Numbered from the stretch's first letter, positions 27,613-38,880 are shown. The stretch is 64,000 bases of DNA from Paenisporosarcina indica (GCF_001939075.1 NZ_MPTA01000001.1:1100451-1164450); one strand, 5' to 3'. Numbers and translations: made by a program. Notes: a model not told the origin generated them from the letters alone.

Positions 27613-27879
27613 TTATGCCTCGTTATTCTTCTTGATGTAAAACTTTACAAGTTCTTCCAAGATTTCATCACGCTCAAGCTTACGGATTAAGTTTCTTGCT
27701 TCCTGATGGCGAGGAATATATGCCGGATCACCCGAAAGTAAATAGCCGACAATTTGATTGATCGGGTTGTACCCTTTTTCTTCAAGCGCCGAATGGACAT
27801 GTAGCATAACTTGCTTCACTTCTTGTTCCATAGACTCTTCCGGAAAATTAAACTTCATTGTCTTGTCAAACGAACTCAT
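27613..27879 (-). CDS. ireB: IreB family regulatory phosphoprotein
   Basis: This 88-aa protein begins [12 protein letters not shown] and contains the family pattern [39 protein letters not shown]. The Enterococcus homologue is a substrate of the Ser/Thr kinase IreK. ATG 27879 follows GAGGTG; the longer frame (to 27924) has no ribosome binding site. B. subtilis calls it YrzL. Confidence 0.93.
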   Translation of the reverse strand: MSSFDKTMKFNFPEESMEQEVKQVMLHVHSALEEKGYNPINQIVGYLLSGDPAYIPRHQEARNLIRKLERDEILEELVKFYIKKNNEA

Positions 27880-27969
27880 GATCAGCACCTCGCTTTCGGA
27901 GTAGAATCTGATTGTCTTGTACAAGCATATTTTCGTTACTTGTTAAGTATAACCGATTTCAACTTTTTA

Positions 27970-30597
27970 TTAAACGGATTTGACATAATCATACACAGAA
28001 TGTAATGCACCTTCAAGTTTCGACGAATCTTTAGCTCCTGCCATTGCCATGTCAGGACGGCCTCCACCCTTACCGTCACACTGTTCTGCTACATGTTTAA
28101 CAATATTTCCAGCATGATATTTTCCACCCAACAAGTCATTTGTAACGCCCGCAATCAACATGACTTTATCACCTTCAGCAGCTCCTAAAACAATAACTGC
28201 TTCGGTCATTTTTGTTTTCAAGTCGTCCATCATTTGTCGAAGTTGATTATTATCTTTTGCTTGTACACGTGCAGATAAGACCGTAACTCCTTGAATTTGC
28301 TGAGCATTTTCCAAAATAGATGATGCTTGGCTATTGGCAATTTTAGCTGACAATGACTCATTTTCGCGTTGTACTTGACGAAGCTCTTGTTGCAAGCCTT
28401 GAACACGAGTGACTAAATCTTTTGGGTTTGCTTTTAATGCAGCTGCCGCTTCTTCCAATACACGTTCTTCTTCTTTGACTATCTCAAATGCAGCTTTCCC
28501 TGTGACAGCTTCAATTCGACGCGTTCCAGCTCCGATCCCACTTTCACTTACTAGTTTGAAGAAACCGATTTGCGAAGTATTACTTACATGACATCCACCA
28601 CAAAGCTCAAGTGAGTATTGACCGATTGAAACGACACGAACAATATCACCATATTTCTCGCCAAATAGAGCCATTGCCCCCATTTGTTTTGCCTCTTCTA
28701 TGCCATGAGATCCAGTTACAACTTGTATGTCATCCCAAATTTTTTCATTCACTTGTTGTTCAATAAGTGTGAGCTCTTCTTTTGTTACTTGACCAAAATG
28801 TGAAAAGTCAAAGCGTAAGCGATCTGGACCAACATATGAACCTGCTTGGTTAACATGCGTGCCGACAACGTCTTTTAATGCTTGGTGCAATAAATGGGTA
28901 GCTGTATGATTTTTCACTGTTGATTTTCGTAACTTTTGATCAACAGTTGCTGTCACAGCAGCGGCAGTGGTCAATTCTCCTGAATTAATGACAACGGTAT
29001 GAAGGTTTTGACCATTCGGTGCTTTTTGCACATCTTTGACAAACCCTTTAAATAAATCATTTTCAATCGTTCCATGATCTGCAATTTGACCACCACTTTC
29101 AGCGTAAAACGGTGTATGGTCCAATACTAGCTTAACTATGTCTCCTTCTTGAGCCAAGTCAACTAGTTCACCGTCTTTTACGATGACCAATACTTTTGCA
29201 GTGCTTGTCAAAGTGCTATATCCAATGAATCGACTATCTTCTTTAATGTTCCCTAACACTTCTGATTGCACTTGCATGGAATCCACGTCTTTACGTGCTG
29301 AACGAGCTCTCGTACGTTGTTCCTCCAGTGATGATTTGAATCCTTCCAAATCAACTGTCATTCCATTTTCCTGTGCATATTCTTCAGTTAATTCTACAGG
29401 GAATCCGTACGTATCATAAAGACGGAAAGCATCGCTACCTGGAATCACACTTAAGCCTTCAGCTTGTTGGGTAGAAATGACTGAAGATAATATTCCAAGT
29501 CCATCTTGTAACGTCTCATGGAAGCGTTCCTCTTCGTTTTTAATGACACGCATGATAAATTCTTGTTTAGCTTCCACTTCCGGATAGAAATCTTTCATGA
29601 TTTCTCCAATAACCGGTACTAGGTTGTACATAAATGGACGATCTATCCCTAAATTTTTCCCAAAACGTACTGCGCGACGAAGTAGACGACGTAAGACATA
29701 TCCACGACCTTCATTTGATGGAAGTGCACCATCACCAATCGCGAAAGCTACTGTACGTGTGTGATCAGCGATTATTTTAAATGCTAGGTCTGTATCTCCA
29801 CCATTGCCATAACTTTGACCAGATACTTCTTCAGTCTTGCGAATTATGGGCATGAATAAATCTGTATCGAAGTTTGTTGGTACGTTTTGTACGACACATG
29901 CCATACGTTCCAGACCCATTCCAGTATCGATGTTTTGTTTTGGCAGTGGTGTGTAGGTATTGTCAGGATTATGGTTGAATTCCGAGAATACCAAATTCCA
30001 AATTTCTAAGTATCGATCATTTTCGCCACCTGGATACATTTCCGGATCATTCATGTCATTGCCATAACTTTCTCCACGGTCATAGAAAATTTCTGAGTTC
30101 GGACCACTCGGACCTTCTCCGATGTCCCAGAAGTTTCCTTCCAAACGAATGATGCGTTCAACAGGAATGCCGATTTCATCACGCCAAATCGCGTAAGCCT
30201 CTTCGTCTTCTGGATGCACAGTAATGGATAAGAGTTCCGGATCGAATCCTATCCATTTTTTGTCGGTCAAAAATTCCCAAGCCCATTGAATCGCTTCTTT
30301 TTTGAAGTACTCACCAATTGAGAAGTTCCCTAACATTTCAAAGAATGTATGGTGACGCGCTGTTTTACCTACATTCTCAATATCATTGGTACGTATCGAT
30401 TTTTGAGCATTTGTAATTCGTGGATTCGTTGGGACAACGCGTCCATCAAAATATTTTTTTAACGTTGCGACACCACTGTTGATCCATAGCAATGAATTAT
30501 CGTTAATTGGTACTAGTGGTGCACTCGGCTCAACCGCATGCCCTTTTTCAATGAAAAAATCTAAATACATACGACGAATTTCTGCTGCTGTTTTCAT
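27970..30597 (-). CDS. alaS: Alanine-tRNA ligase
   Basis: AlaRS, 875 aa, charges tRNA-Ala and edits mischarged Ser/Gly. The class II catalytic domain starts [15 protein letters not shown] and contains [18 protein letters not shown]. The editing domain has the zinc-binding [12 protein letters not shown] and CGGCH motifs. A C-terminal coiled coil/DHHA1 domain follows ([12 protein letters not shown]). ATG 30597 follows AAGGAGGAA. Expression is controlled by the T-box leader at 30741-30965. Confidence 0.97.
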   Translation of the reverse strand: MKTAAEIRRMYLDFFIEKGHAVEPSAPLVPINDNSLLWINSGVATLKKYFDGRVVPTNPRITNAQKSIRTNDIENVGKTARHHTFFEMLGNFSIGEYFKKEAIQWAWEFLTDKKWIGFDPELLSITVHPEDEEAYAIWRDEIGIPVERIIRLEGNFWDIGEGPSGPNSEIFYDRGESYGNDMNDPEMYPGGENDRYLEIWNLVFSEFNHNPDNTYTPLPKQNIDTGMGLERMACVVQNVPTNFDTDLFMPIIRKTEEVSGQSYGNGGDTDLAFKIIADHTRTVAFAIGDGALPSNEGRGYVLRRLLRRAVRFGKNLGIDRPFMYNLVPVIGEIMKDFYPEVEAKQEFIMRVIKNEEERFHETLQDGLGILSSVISTQQAEGLSVIPGSDAFRLYDTYGFPVELTEEYAQENGMTVDLEGFKSSLEEQRTRARSARKDVDSMQVQSEVLGNIKEDSRFIGYSTLTSTAKVLVIVKDGELVDLAQEGDIVKLVLDHTPFYAESGGQIADHGTIENDLFKGFVKDVQKAPNGQNLHTVVINSGELTTAAAVTATVDQKLRKSTVKNHTATHLLHQALKDVVGTHVNQAGSYVGPDRLRFDFSHFGQVTKEELTLIEQQVNEKIWDDIQVVTGSHGIEEAKQMGAMALFGEKYGDIVRVVSIGQYSLELCGGCHVSNTSQIGFFKLVSESGIGAGTRRIEAVTGKAAFEIVKEEERVLEEAAAALKANPKDLVTRVQGLQQELRQVQRENESLSAKIANSQASSILENAQQIQGVTVLSARVQAKDNNQLRQMMDDLKTKMTEAVIVLGAAEGDKVMLIAGVTNDLLGGKYHAGNIVKHVAEQCDGKGGGRPDMAMAGAKDSSKLEGALHSVYDYVKSV

Positions 30598-30740
30598 GAT
30601 TAATTCCTCCTTAGAATAGAAAAGCACAAAGCACCTGTCTTGCACGACGCCATTTAATGTTGAACAAGGCTTGATTCAAAAGCCTATTTACTTGAATGCC
30701 TGAAACTAGGATGAGGGCTGTTCTTATTGCAGGACAATAG

Positions 30741-30965
30741 AAAAAGCCCTCATCCCTAAAAAAGGGACGAAGGCTTCAATTCGCGGTACCACCCTAGTTA
30801 CAGCAAACGAATTTGCTGTCTCTCGATTATGCCTTAACGCGGCTGCACGGCAGTGATTAGCTGCACTCAGGAGTAGCTTTCCATCTTATCCACTTGAAGG
30901 TTCTTTCAGCCAAGGAACCTCTTTCTTTTACAAGCATCATAGATGTACTTTTTCCATCAACGTTT
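30741..30965 (-). ncRNA. T-box leader of alaS
   Basis: The minus strand carries the T-box sequence AGGGTGGTACCGCG (30782-30795) and a terminator stem (30741-30777, AGCCTTCGTCCC with GGGATGAGGGCT and a T-run). Upstream is a Stem I region with a distal GGTTCC...GGAACC-like hairpin around 30895-30920. The UGGU bulge can pair with ACCA, the end of tRNA-Ala. A GCT triplet after GAAA (30877-30879) is a plausible Ala specifier. The exact 5' end was not determined. Confidence 0.93.
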
Positions 30966-30986
30966 TGTATCATTTGATTAGAATTA

Positions 30987-31083
30987 TTAGATAAACACAT
31001 CTTGCACCGACAATGATGCGAGATGATGTCTTATCTTATACTGATATCCTAATTTTTTTATTCTCTTATCAGTGTAAAAAACA
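30987..31083. repeat. Dispersed two-hairpin element, copy 2
   Basis: Begins TTAGATAAACACA. Stem 1 is CATCTTGCA with TGCGAGATG. Stem 2 is ACTGAT with ATCAGT (31068-31073). It ends GTGTAAAAAACA. Compared with copy 1, the second base of stem 1 outside the closing pair changes from G-C to T-A on both arms. The copy lies between the recD2 terminator and the alaS leader. Confidence 0.75.
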
Positions 31084-31101
31084 ATTGTGCGTGTGTCAAT
31101 T
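31076..31101 (-). terminator. Probable terminator of recD2
   Basis: CAATTG, 9 nt, CAATTG, then six Ts on the minus strand, overlapping the recD2 stop codon. Confidence 0.65.
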
Positions 31102-33537
31102 GACTTCCTCTAAAAAATCATAAGGCGTCATATTATTCATACCAACTAGCGGATGAATCTTCAAATGATTAGTTGCAGTTAGGGCAATTTCACCAGATTC
31201 TTCCTGATCAATTTCCGACTCGGTTTGTACATTCGACTCATCTTTATCTGGTTCGTGAGACGTTACAAAATCTTCACTTAATCGTTCTTTTAATGAAGTT
31301 AACCGCGCTAAATCGTCGGTACGTTCAATCCCAAATTTAAAGACCTCTGCGTCTCCACAAAGTATTAAGAAGTCTTTCGCACGAGTAATCCCAGTATACA
31401 GCAAATTACGCCTTAACATCTTCATGTAACTACGAACAACTGGCATGATGACAATAGGAAACTCACTGCCTTGAGATTTATGAATCGAGCAGCAATAGGC
31501 CAGCGTAAGCTGTCCTAAATCATTTCGTTGGTACGTCACTTCAATTCCTTCAAAAGAGACAATCATCATGTCTGTTTTTTCAACATTGTCTTTTGCTTTG
31601 GAAATGCTGATGACTTCGCCCATATCCCCGTTATACACTTGACTTTCGGGTTGATTGACAAGTTGTAACACCTTATCTCCAACACGGTAGATGGTTTCGC
31701 CAAAGACCAATTCTTTTCGTTGGCCAGTATCATTTGGATTGACCATGAGCTGAATCATTTTATTTAATGCATCGATTCCCGCTGGACCTTTATACATCGG
31801 TGCCAGCACTTGAATTTCTTTAATGGTATGCCCTTTTGCCATCGCACTCTTGATCACTTGTTCGACCACTTTAGCTATTTGATCAGGCCCGGACTTAATG
31901 AATGAACGATCGGATGTTTTGCCCGTCAAGTTTGGAGGCAACTGTCCTTTTTTCATTTGATGTGCAAGTTCAATAATTGATGAACCAGCTGCTTGTCGGT
32001 AGATATCGGTCAGCTCTACTGTTGGGATGCGTTTTGACGCAAGTAAGTCCTTCAATACTTGCCCAGGTCCGACCGGTGGCAATTGATCTTGGTCCCCTAC
32101 AAATATGACTTGAGCACCCTCTGGGATTGCTTTAAGCAGTTGATGAGCAAGCCAGGTATCAACCATCGACATTTCATCGATAATGATTAAATTCCCTTTA
32201 ATATCTCTTTCAGTCTCTTCTTCTTTATCCTGTCCCGTAAAGCCAAGTAAACGGTGAATCGTCATCGCTGGTAGCCCTGTCGATTCATTCATTCGCTTAG
32301 CAGCTCTACCTGTTGGTGCTGCCAATATGATTGGAAATGGCTCTTGTTTTTTCGCATACTCTTTTGGATCTAGCGTCAAGCCATGTAATTCAGCATACAC
32401 TTCCACGAGCCCACGTACTACGGTTGTTTTCCCTGTACCCGGACCACCTGTCAACAGCATGACCGAGGCATTCATTCCTTGTTCAATCGCGGCAATTTGA
32501 GTTTCTGCATATGAAACACCAAGACGTTCTTCCGCATCTCCAAGTGCCTTCCGAATTTCCGATGATGGGAATCCCGTTCTTTCTTTTTGCTCTTGAATCA
32601 AGATTTCTAATTTAGAAGCAATGCCAACTTCAGAATAATAGAGAGAAGGCAAATAAAAACGAGACATCTCACCAGCTAATTTGCCATCTTCAACTAGTTC
32701 GATACAAGCTTTTGAAATGGCTTCAAACGGAACTTCTTCAATTTGGTTAGATTCTAAAAGTTGCTGTACATTCGGTAATATTTGTTCCGCCGGTAAAAAA
32801 ACGTGACCTTCGCTAAGCGACGCAGTGTTCAATAAATGAAAAACAGCCGCTTTAATTCGATCAGGATGCTTTCCCGTCATGCCTAATTTATTCCCTAACT
32901 CATCGGCTCGTTGAAAACCGATACCTTCTACATCTTCAATCAGGCGATACGGATTTTTCGTCAACACTTCAATGGTTTCTTCTCGGTACGTCTGATAAAC
33001 CCGCATGGCGAGTTGTGGACCAAATCCCCATTCATTCAATTGAATCATGACACGCTCTAAACCAAGATTTTGTTCAAGTGTCATGCGAATGGTTTCTTTT
33101 TTCTCTTTCGCAAGACGAGGAACAGTATCGAGTGCTTCGGGATCGTCTAAAATAATACGAATCGTGTCTTTTCCAAGTTTCTTGACAATCGTTTCCGCAG
33201 TTTTCCGACCAATGCCATGAAATAAATCACTAGATAGATAATGTATGATGCCTTGTTCAGTTTGCGGAACATCCTTTGAGAATGTCTCCACTTGAAATTG
33301 TGTTCCGTATTTTGGATGCTGCTTAATTTGTCCCGTAAAGCGATAATCTTCTTCGTTAGTAAGTCGCGGAAAATAGCCGCTGACTATAATTTCTTTATCG
33401 TCATATGTAGAGTTTGTTTCATTTATTTTTAATTTCACAATGGAGAATAGGTTTGTGGGGTTATGAAAAATAGTGACGACAGGTTTGCCTGTTATAAACA
33501 TAGGTTCTTGTTGAAATAAATCAATTTGATTTGACAA
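31096..33537 (-). CDS. recD2: SF1B 5'-3' DNA helicase RecD2
   Basis: RecD2 is a stand-alone RecD-like helicase involved in DNA repair and fork maintenance. The 813-aa protein has an N-terminal OB-like region, a helix-hairpin-helix stretch (DLFHGIGRKTAETIVKKLG, VEGIGFQRADELG), Walker A LLTGGPGTGKTTVVRG (about residue 355), Walker B IIDEMSMVD, and helicase motifs through LTLAYCCSIHKSQGSEF and LLYTGITRAK. It follows yrrB, as in B. subtilis. Confidence 0.95.
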   Translation of the reverse strand: MSNQIDLFQQEPMFITGKPVVTIFHNPTNLFSIVKLKINETNSTYDDKEIIVSGYFPRLTNEEDYRFTGQIKQHPKYGTQFQVETFSKDVPQTEQGIIHYLSSDLFHGIGRKTAETIVKKLGKDTIRIILDDPEALDTVPRLAKEKKETIRMTLEQNLGLERVMIQLNEWGFGPQLAMRVYQTYREETIEVLTKNPYRLIEDVEGIGFQRADELGNKLGMTGKHPDRIKAAVFHLLNTASLSEGHVFLPAEQILPNVQQLLESNQIEEVPFEAISKACIELVEDGKLAGEMSRFYLPSLYYSEVGIASKLEILIQEQKERTGFPSSEIRKALGDAEERLGVSYAETQIAAIEQGMNASVMLLTGGPGTGKTTVVRGLVEVYAELHGLTLDPKEYAKKQEPFPIILAAPTGRAAKRMNESTGLPAMTIHRLLGFTGQDKEEETERDIKGNLIIIDEMSMVDTWLAHQLLKAIPEGAQVIFVGDQDQLPPVGPGQVLKDLLASKRIPTVELTDIYRQAAGSSIIELAHQMKKGQLPPNLTGKTSDRSFIKSGPDQIAKVVEQVIKSAMAKGHTIKEIQVLAPMYKGPAGIDALNKMIQLMVNPNDTGQRKELVFGETIYRVGDKVLQLVNQPESQVYNGDMGEVISISKAKDNVEKTDMMIVSFEGIEVTYQRNDLGQLTLAYCCSIHKSQGSEFPIVIMPVVRSYMKMLRRNLLYTGITRAKDFLILCGDAEVFKFGIERTDDLARLTSLKERLSEDFVTSHEPDKDESNVQTESEIDQEESGEIALTATNHLKIHPLVGMNNMTPYDFLEEVN

Positions 33538-33559
33538 AACTGTCGCCTCCTAGTCTTTT

Positions 33560-34216
33560 TTAATTTCTTAATGCAATCATATCGTGTACATAACGAGCTT
33601 GATCGAAGTTTGGTTGTAATGTAAATGCTTGTTTTAAATGATACAGTGCGTCATTTGTACGATCCGTGGATACTGCATATAACACGCCTAAATTATAATG
33701 AGCATCTGCGTTGTTCACATCTTCATGTATGACATACATGAACTCTGGTTCAGCTTCTTTAAACATTTCAAGAGCCGCCAACCCGATTCCATATGATAAA
33801 CGAATTTGCACGTCACTTGGTTCTAGTTCTGCTGCACGTTGCAAATATGGAAGTGCGAGTTTCGGGTTTTCAAGACGTTCAAAACATTTCCCAAGCATAA
33901 AGTAGGCATCTGCTCCCTGGATCCCAAATCGAATCGCTTTTTCATACAGTTTCGCAGCTTCCTCATAGCGGTCACTTTCATAATACAGATTGGCCAATCC
34001 GTAAAAAGCAGTTGCCGATTCCGGGTCAAGTGTTATCGCTTTTTGGAAAAAACGTTCCGCACGCTCTGTATCGTTGGTGCGTGCCAATAAGTTACCAAAG
34101 TTAATAAAGCCCAAAGGATTATTTGGTTCTTCTTCAATGGCTTTCGAAAAATGAACAACTGCTTGTTCATAATCTTTATTTTGAATGGCTGCTATGCCAA
34201 GTTCTAATTCATTCAT
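33560..34216 (-). CDS. yrrB: Tetratricopeptide repeat protein YrrB
   Basis: This 218-aa protein consists almost entirely of about six TPR units (for example AAIQNKDYEQAVVHFSKAIE, ANLYYESDRYEEAAKLYEKA, LGVLYAVSTDRTNDALYHLK). It has no signal peptide. It probably acts as a protein-binding scaffold; the partner is unknown. It lies between mnmA and recD2 as in B. subtilis. Confidence 0.9.
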   Translation of the reverse strand: MNELELGIAAIQNKDYEQAVVHFSKAIEEEPNNPLGFINFGNLLARTNDTERAERFFQKAITLDPESATAFYGLANLYYESDRYEEAAKLYEKAIRFGIQGADAYFMLGKCFERLENPKLALPYLQRAAELEPSDVQIRLSYGIGLAALEMFKEAEPEFMYVIHEDVNNADAHYNLGVLYAVSTDRTNDALYHLKQAFTLQPNFDQARYVHDMIALRN

Positions 34217-34234
34217 ATTCTCTCTCCTTGAACA

Positions 34235-35371
<1,137 letters not shown>

Positions 35372-35389
35372 CTAGTATTATTGTATGAT

Positions 35390-35461
35390 GAAAAAGGAGC
35401 ACCTAAAGTGTTGTTTATGAAACTCGAAGAAAGCCCTTCGAGTAACCAACTTTATGCTCCT
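35390..35461 (-). terminator. Compound terminator between iscS and mnmA
   Basis: On the minus strand there are nested stems. An outer AGGAGCA...TGCTCCT plus TAAAGT...ACTTTA pair encloses a perfect 8-bp hairpin ACTCGAAG/CTTCGAGT (35422-35443). Five Ts follow the outer arm. A 72-nt nested structure is larger than the simple hairpins elsewhere in the window. Confidence 0.75.
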
Positions 35462-35511
35462 GTGTTAATCAAGAAAAGAATTATTGTATACCAACTCTAT
35501 AATAACTACTA

Positions 35512-36654
35512 CTATTTAACGAGTCTTTTTACGACATCCGTTGTTCGTTGTGCAGCTAAATGAATATCTTCCAGTGTGACACCATAACCAAAACTAAAAC
35601 GAATGGAGTTACGAAGTTGATTTGCTTTTTCCCCAAACATGGCCACTAACACGTGAGAAGGATCAATTGACCCTGCTGTGCACGCCGAACCACTTGAAAC
35701 AGACAAGCCTGCCATATCTAAATTGACGAGCAACGATTCCACATCAGTCCCTTTAAAACTTACATTTAGAATGTGTGGAAGTGTATACTTCTCATCTCCA
35801 TTTACTTCGAAAGCTAAATCCTCCTGAGTCCATGTGGAAACCATCGTTTCTTTGAATTGCTCATAAAGTTTTCGTTTTTTTACCATGGTTTGCTGAGAGA
35901 TCGATACAGCTTCTGCAAATGCTAATACGCCAGGTACATTTTCTGTTCCCGCACGACGTTTTCGTTCTTGTTGACCACCGAATGTTTGGGGGTTTAGTCT
36001 TGTCCCTTTACGTTGATACATAAAGCCAATTCCTTTTGGCCCATTGATTTTATGCGACGACACAGATAACAAATCAACCTTTAACTCATCCACTGAAATC
36101 GGCAATAATCCGTATGCTTGAACTGCATCCGTATGGAAAGTTGCCGAATGCTCCTGTAACAATTCACCAATTTCTCGAATCGGTTGAATTGCTCCTACTT
36201 CATTGTTTCCAAGCATAATCGTCACCAATATCGTATCATCACGCAATGCTTGTTTGACATCCTCTATGGATATACGTCCATGTTCGTTAACAGGTAAATA
36301 CGTGACGTCAAATCCTTCTTTCTCCAACTTTTCACACGCATGCAAAACCGCATGATGTTCAATTTGAGAAGTAATGATATGATTGCCATCTTTTCTGCGG
36401 GCATATGCCGTTCCGAAAATCGCTAAATTATCCGCCTCGGTACCACCACTCGTCATCACAATCTCGTGATCATTAGCCCCGATACTCGCCGCTAGACGAT
36501 CTCGAGCTTTATCTAATTGTTTTCGTGCATCACGACCTGTAGCGTGGATGCTGGATGGATTGCCAAAGTCTTGTTCCATTGTTATAACGAGTTTTTCAAT
36601 GACTTTTGGATGCACGGGCGATGTCGCTGCGTGATCTAAGTATATTCGATTCAT
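35512..36654 (-). CDS. iscS: Cysteine desulfurase (IscS/NifS family, YrvO-like)
   Basis: This is a PLP-dependent enzyme that mobilises sulfur from cysteine. The 380-aa protein has MNRIYLDHAATSPVH, the PLP Lys in SSHKINGPKGIGFMY and the persulfide-forming Cys in SSGSACTAGSIDPSHVL. Position between cymR and mnmA points to the YrvO role, feeding sulfur to MnmA for tRNA thiolation. Confidence 0.95.
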   Translation of the reverse strand: MNRIYLDHAATSPVHPKVIEKLVITMEQDFGNPSSIHATGRDARKQLDKARDRLAASIGANDHEIVMTSGGTEADNLAIFGTAYARRKDGNHIITSQIEHHAVLHACEKLEKEGFDVTYLPVNEHGRISIEDVKQALRDDTILVTIMLGNNEVGAIQPIREIGELLQEHSATFHTDAVQAYGLLPISVDELKVDLLSVSSHKINGPKGIGFMYQRKGTRLNPQTFGGQQERKRRAGTENVPGVLAFAEAVSISQQTMVKKRKLYEQFKETMVSTWTQEDLAFEVNGDEKYTLPHILNVSFKGTDVESLLVNLDMAGLSVSSGSACTAGSIDPSHVLVAMFGEKANQLRNSIRFSFGYGVTLEDIHLAAQRTTDVVKRLVK

Positions 36655-36665
36655 CTCGTACTCCT

Positions 36666-37085
36666 TTATATATAATACATGTATCCGTCATCAGACGGTG
36701 TATCTTCATAAGCTGCTAAATCTTCGATTGTTGTCGTATCCAAAACGTTTTTTACCGCATCACGTATGCGGAGCCATAATTCCCGCTGTGGAGGTGGTTC
36801 ATTTTCAATTCCTTCAACTGGTTGAATCGGCCCTTCTAAGACACGAATCACATCCCCCGCAGAAATCAAATGTGGAGGTTTTGACAACATATATCCTCCG
36901 TGTGCTCCCCTAACACTTTTGACAAGCCCAGAATTTCGCAGTGGTGAGACTAATTGTTCCAAATAAGCTTCTGATAAATCATTGTCTGCTGCTATTTTAC
37001 GGAGTGGCAAAGGACCGTCTCCCATATGCTTGGCTAACTCAATCATAATCGTTAAACCATAACGACCTTTTGTCGAAATTTTCAC
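36666..37085 (-). CDS. cymR: Rrf2-family cysteine metabolism repressor CymR
   Basis: CymR represses cysteine uptake and synthesis genes in complex with CysK. The 139-aa protein begins KISTKGRYGLTIMIELA and has the Rrf2 winged helix (LSEAYLEQLVSPLRNSGLVKSVRGAHGGYMLS). No Fe-S Cys cluster is present, which fits CymR rather than IscR. I chose GTG 37085, after GAGGTGATTAAC; upstream codons overlap the rarA 5' region. It heads the cymR-iscS-mnmA unit. Confidence 0.95.
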   Translation of the reverse strand: MKISTKGRYGLTIMIELAKHMGDGPLPLRKIAADNDLSEAYLEQLVSPLRNSGLVKSVRGAHGGYMLSKPPHLISAGDVIRVLEGPIQPVEGIENEPPPQRELWLRIRDAVKNVLDTTTIEDLAAYEDTPSDDGYMYYI

Positions 37086-37156
37086 GTTAATCACCTCAAG
37101 AAATCCTTCAAATTCATTCCTACAGTATAGCACATTTCCGACCAATCGCCTGTGTA

Positions 37157-37185
37157 ATGACTTTTCACAAGTAAACACGTATAAT
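37157..37185 (+). promoter_or_regulatory. Probable SigA promoter of rarA
   Basis: ATGACT (37157-37162) and a perfect TATAAT (37180-37185), 17 nt apart, in the divergent cymR-rarA gap. Confidence 0.55.
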
Positions 37186-37220
37186 AGAGAACAAACGTAC
37201 GAATTTAGGAGGTGCTCAGG

Positions 37221-38510
37221 TTGCAAAATGAACCACTTGCCTATCGCATGAGACCGCAAAAATTAGATGAAATCGCTGGACAACAGGACATTATTGGAAA
37301 AAACACTCCTTTATATAAGATGATTGATCATGGACATGTGCCCTCCATGTTGTTATACGGTGAACCAGGAATTGGCAAGACATCCCTTGCTTATGCAATA
37401 GCTGGGACATGTAACCTCCCGTTCATTGCTTTAAACGCTACACGGTCAGGAAAGAAAGATATTGAAGATGTTGTTGCGGAATCCCGTGTGACAGGAAAAG
37501 TATTGTTGTTTTTGGATGAAATCCATCGTTTTAATAAATTGCAACAAGATGCATTGCTACCGCATGTTGAAAGTGGTGCGATTGTATTGATCGGGGCGAC
37601 GACTGAAAATCCATTCCATGATGTAAACCCCGCGATTCGTTCTCGCTGTGGTGAAATCAAACAACTAAAACGTTTATCGGCTCAAGACTTATTAACACTG
37701 ATCGAACGTGCACTAAGTGACGAAAAACGAGGACTTGGTCGCCAAACCATTCAAATAACCGAAGAACAGCAACTGAAAATTGCTGAAGCAGCAAATGGAG
37801 ATGCACGTAAGGCGTTGACGCTACTTGAATCCGTTGTTTCTGCATCTGATGAAGAAGATGGTGTCACTATTGTGGACGAATCTCTTTTGCAAAACTTAGT
37901 CGAACGTATTGGCGTTTTCGGTGACAAAAAAGGATCGCATTTCTACAATTTACTGTCAGCTCTGCAAAAATCAGTCCGTGGAAGTGACGTCAATGCAGCC
38001 ATGTATTATTTAGCCCATTTACTCGAAAATGGAGATTTAGTTGCTGTATCAAGACGACTTCTCGTAATGGCATATGAAGATATCGGCGTCGCAAATCTTG
38101 CTGTCGGTGGACATGTACTGGCAAGCATACAAGCCGCCGAACGATTGGGATTACCAGAAGCACGCATACCACTGGCCAATGCCGTTGTAGAGATGTGTCT
38201 TTCTGAGAAATCCAATTCAGCGTATAAAGCGATCGATGCAGCTATTGCGTCCATTCATGCAGGAAAAGTTGGGGACATTCCAAGTCACCTAAAAGACACT
38301 CACTACGCTGGTGCAGCAGCACTTGGGCATGAAGGATATGTGTACCCGCACAACACACCGATAGGAACATTTGGGGGCTGGGCAAATCAAACGTACTTGC
38401 CTGACAACTTACTCGGTTCGAAGTTTTACACTCCCGTAGTTGCAGGTGAGGAGAAGAAACTTGCTGGGATCTATCATAAGTTAGAGAGCTTTAAAGGGAA
38501 AAAGACCTGA
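37221..38510 (+). CDS. rarA: Replication-associated recombination protein A (RarA/MgsA)
   Basis: RarA is a clamp-loader-like AAA+ ATPase acting at stalled replication forks. The 429-aa protein has PLAYRMRP, Walker [13 protein letters not shown] (about residue 50), Walker [11 protein letters not shown], sensor 1 ATTENP and the C-terminal tetramerisation domain ([21 protein letters not shown]). TTG 37221 is preferred because AGGAGG lies 8 nt upstream; GTG 37212 overlaps that site. Confidence 0.95.
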   Translation: MQNEPLAYRMRPQKLDEIAGQQDIIGKNTPLYKMIDHGHVPSMLLYGEPGIGKTSLAYAIAGTCNLPFIALNATRSGKKDIEDVVAESRVTGKVLLFLDEIHRFNKLQQDALLPHVESGAIVLIGATTENPFHDVNPAIRSRCGEIKQLKRLSAQDLLTLIERALSDEKRGLGRQTIQITEEQQLKIAEAANGDARKALTLLESVVSASDEEDGVTIVDESLLQNLVERIGVFGDKKGSHFYNLLSALQKSVRGSDVNAAMYYLAHLLENGDLVAVSRRLLVMAYEDIGVANLAVGGHVLASIQAAERLGLPEARIPLANAVVEMCLSEKSNSAYKAIDAAIASIHAGKVGDIPSHLKDTHYAGAAALGHEGYVYPHNTPIGTFGGWANQTYLPDNLLGSKFYTPVVAGEEKKLAGIYHKLESFKGKKT

Positions 38511-38535
38511 ATCGAAAGTGATTCAGGTTTTTTTT
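38506..38535 (+). terminator. Rho-independent terminator of rarA
   Basis: CCTGAATC, 6 nt, GATTCAGG, then eight Ts. The stem overlaps the stop codon. Confidence 0.92.
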
Positions 38536-38574
38536 GTTGAAAACCTTTTTTGTACGATGAAGTGTGAGGGGATT

Positions 38575-38818
38575 AGGAGAAAAATGGTTAGTTGATCAGG
38601 TTAGACCAATAGTTGATCAGGTTACGACATTTGTTGATCAAGTTATCAAGAGATTGGTGACAATTCGAAGACGAATCACGAAGATTAATCCAAAATTGAA
38701 GAGTTGCGACATAAAACAGAGAAGTTGCGACCAATACCAAGAGAGTTGCGACATAAAACCGAAAAGTTGCGACAAAAATCATGCAAGTTGCGACTATCAT
38801 CTCAAAAAATGTTGCCGC
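38575..38818 (+). repeat. Mixed 21-bp-period array of GTTGATCA and GTTGCGAC cores (array B)
   Basis: GTTGATCARGTT cores start at 38591, 38612 and 38633 (21-bp steps). GTTGCGAC cores start at 38703, 38724, 38745, 38766 and 38787 (21-bp steps), with a degenerate GTTGCCGC at 38811. The 70 nt between the two blocks carry no clear core. The array accounts for most of the 370-nt gap between the convergent genes rarA and tcdA. An open frame across it (38564-39268) reads the units as VDQV and SCD heptads and continues antisense into tcdA; I do not regard it as a gene. Confidence 0.88.
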
Positions 38819-38841
38819 TATAGAAAATTCCCATTAAAACG

Positions 38842-38880
38842 CAAAAAATCAACCCCTCCATATCGTGAGGGGCTGATTTT
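38842..38880 (-). terminator. Rho-independent terminator of tcdA
   Basis: AATCAACCCCTC (38847-38858) and GAGGGGCTGATT (38867-38878) form a 12-bp stem with one wobble. T/A runs on both sides make it bidirectional in form. Confidence 0.9.

Noticed and set aside
30598..31095. A small gene in the 498-nt gap upstream of alaS
   Set aside because: The gap is explained by the T-box leader, dispersed element copy 2 and the recD2 terminator. No frame with a ribosome binding site was seen.
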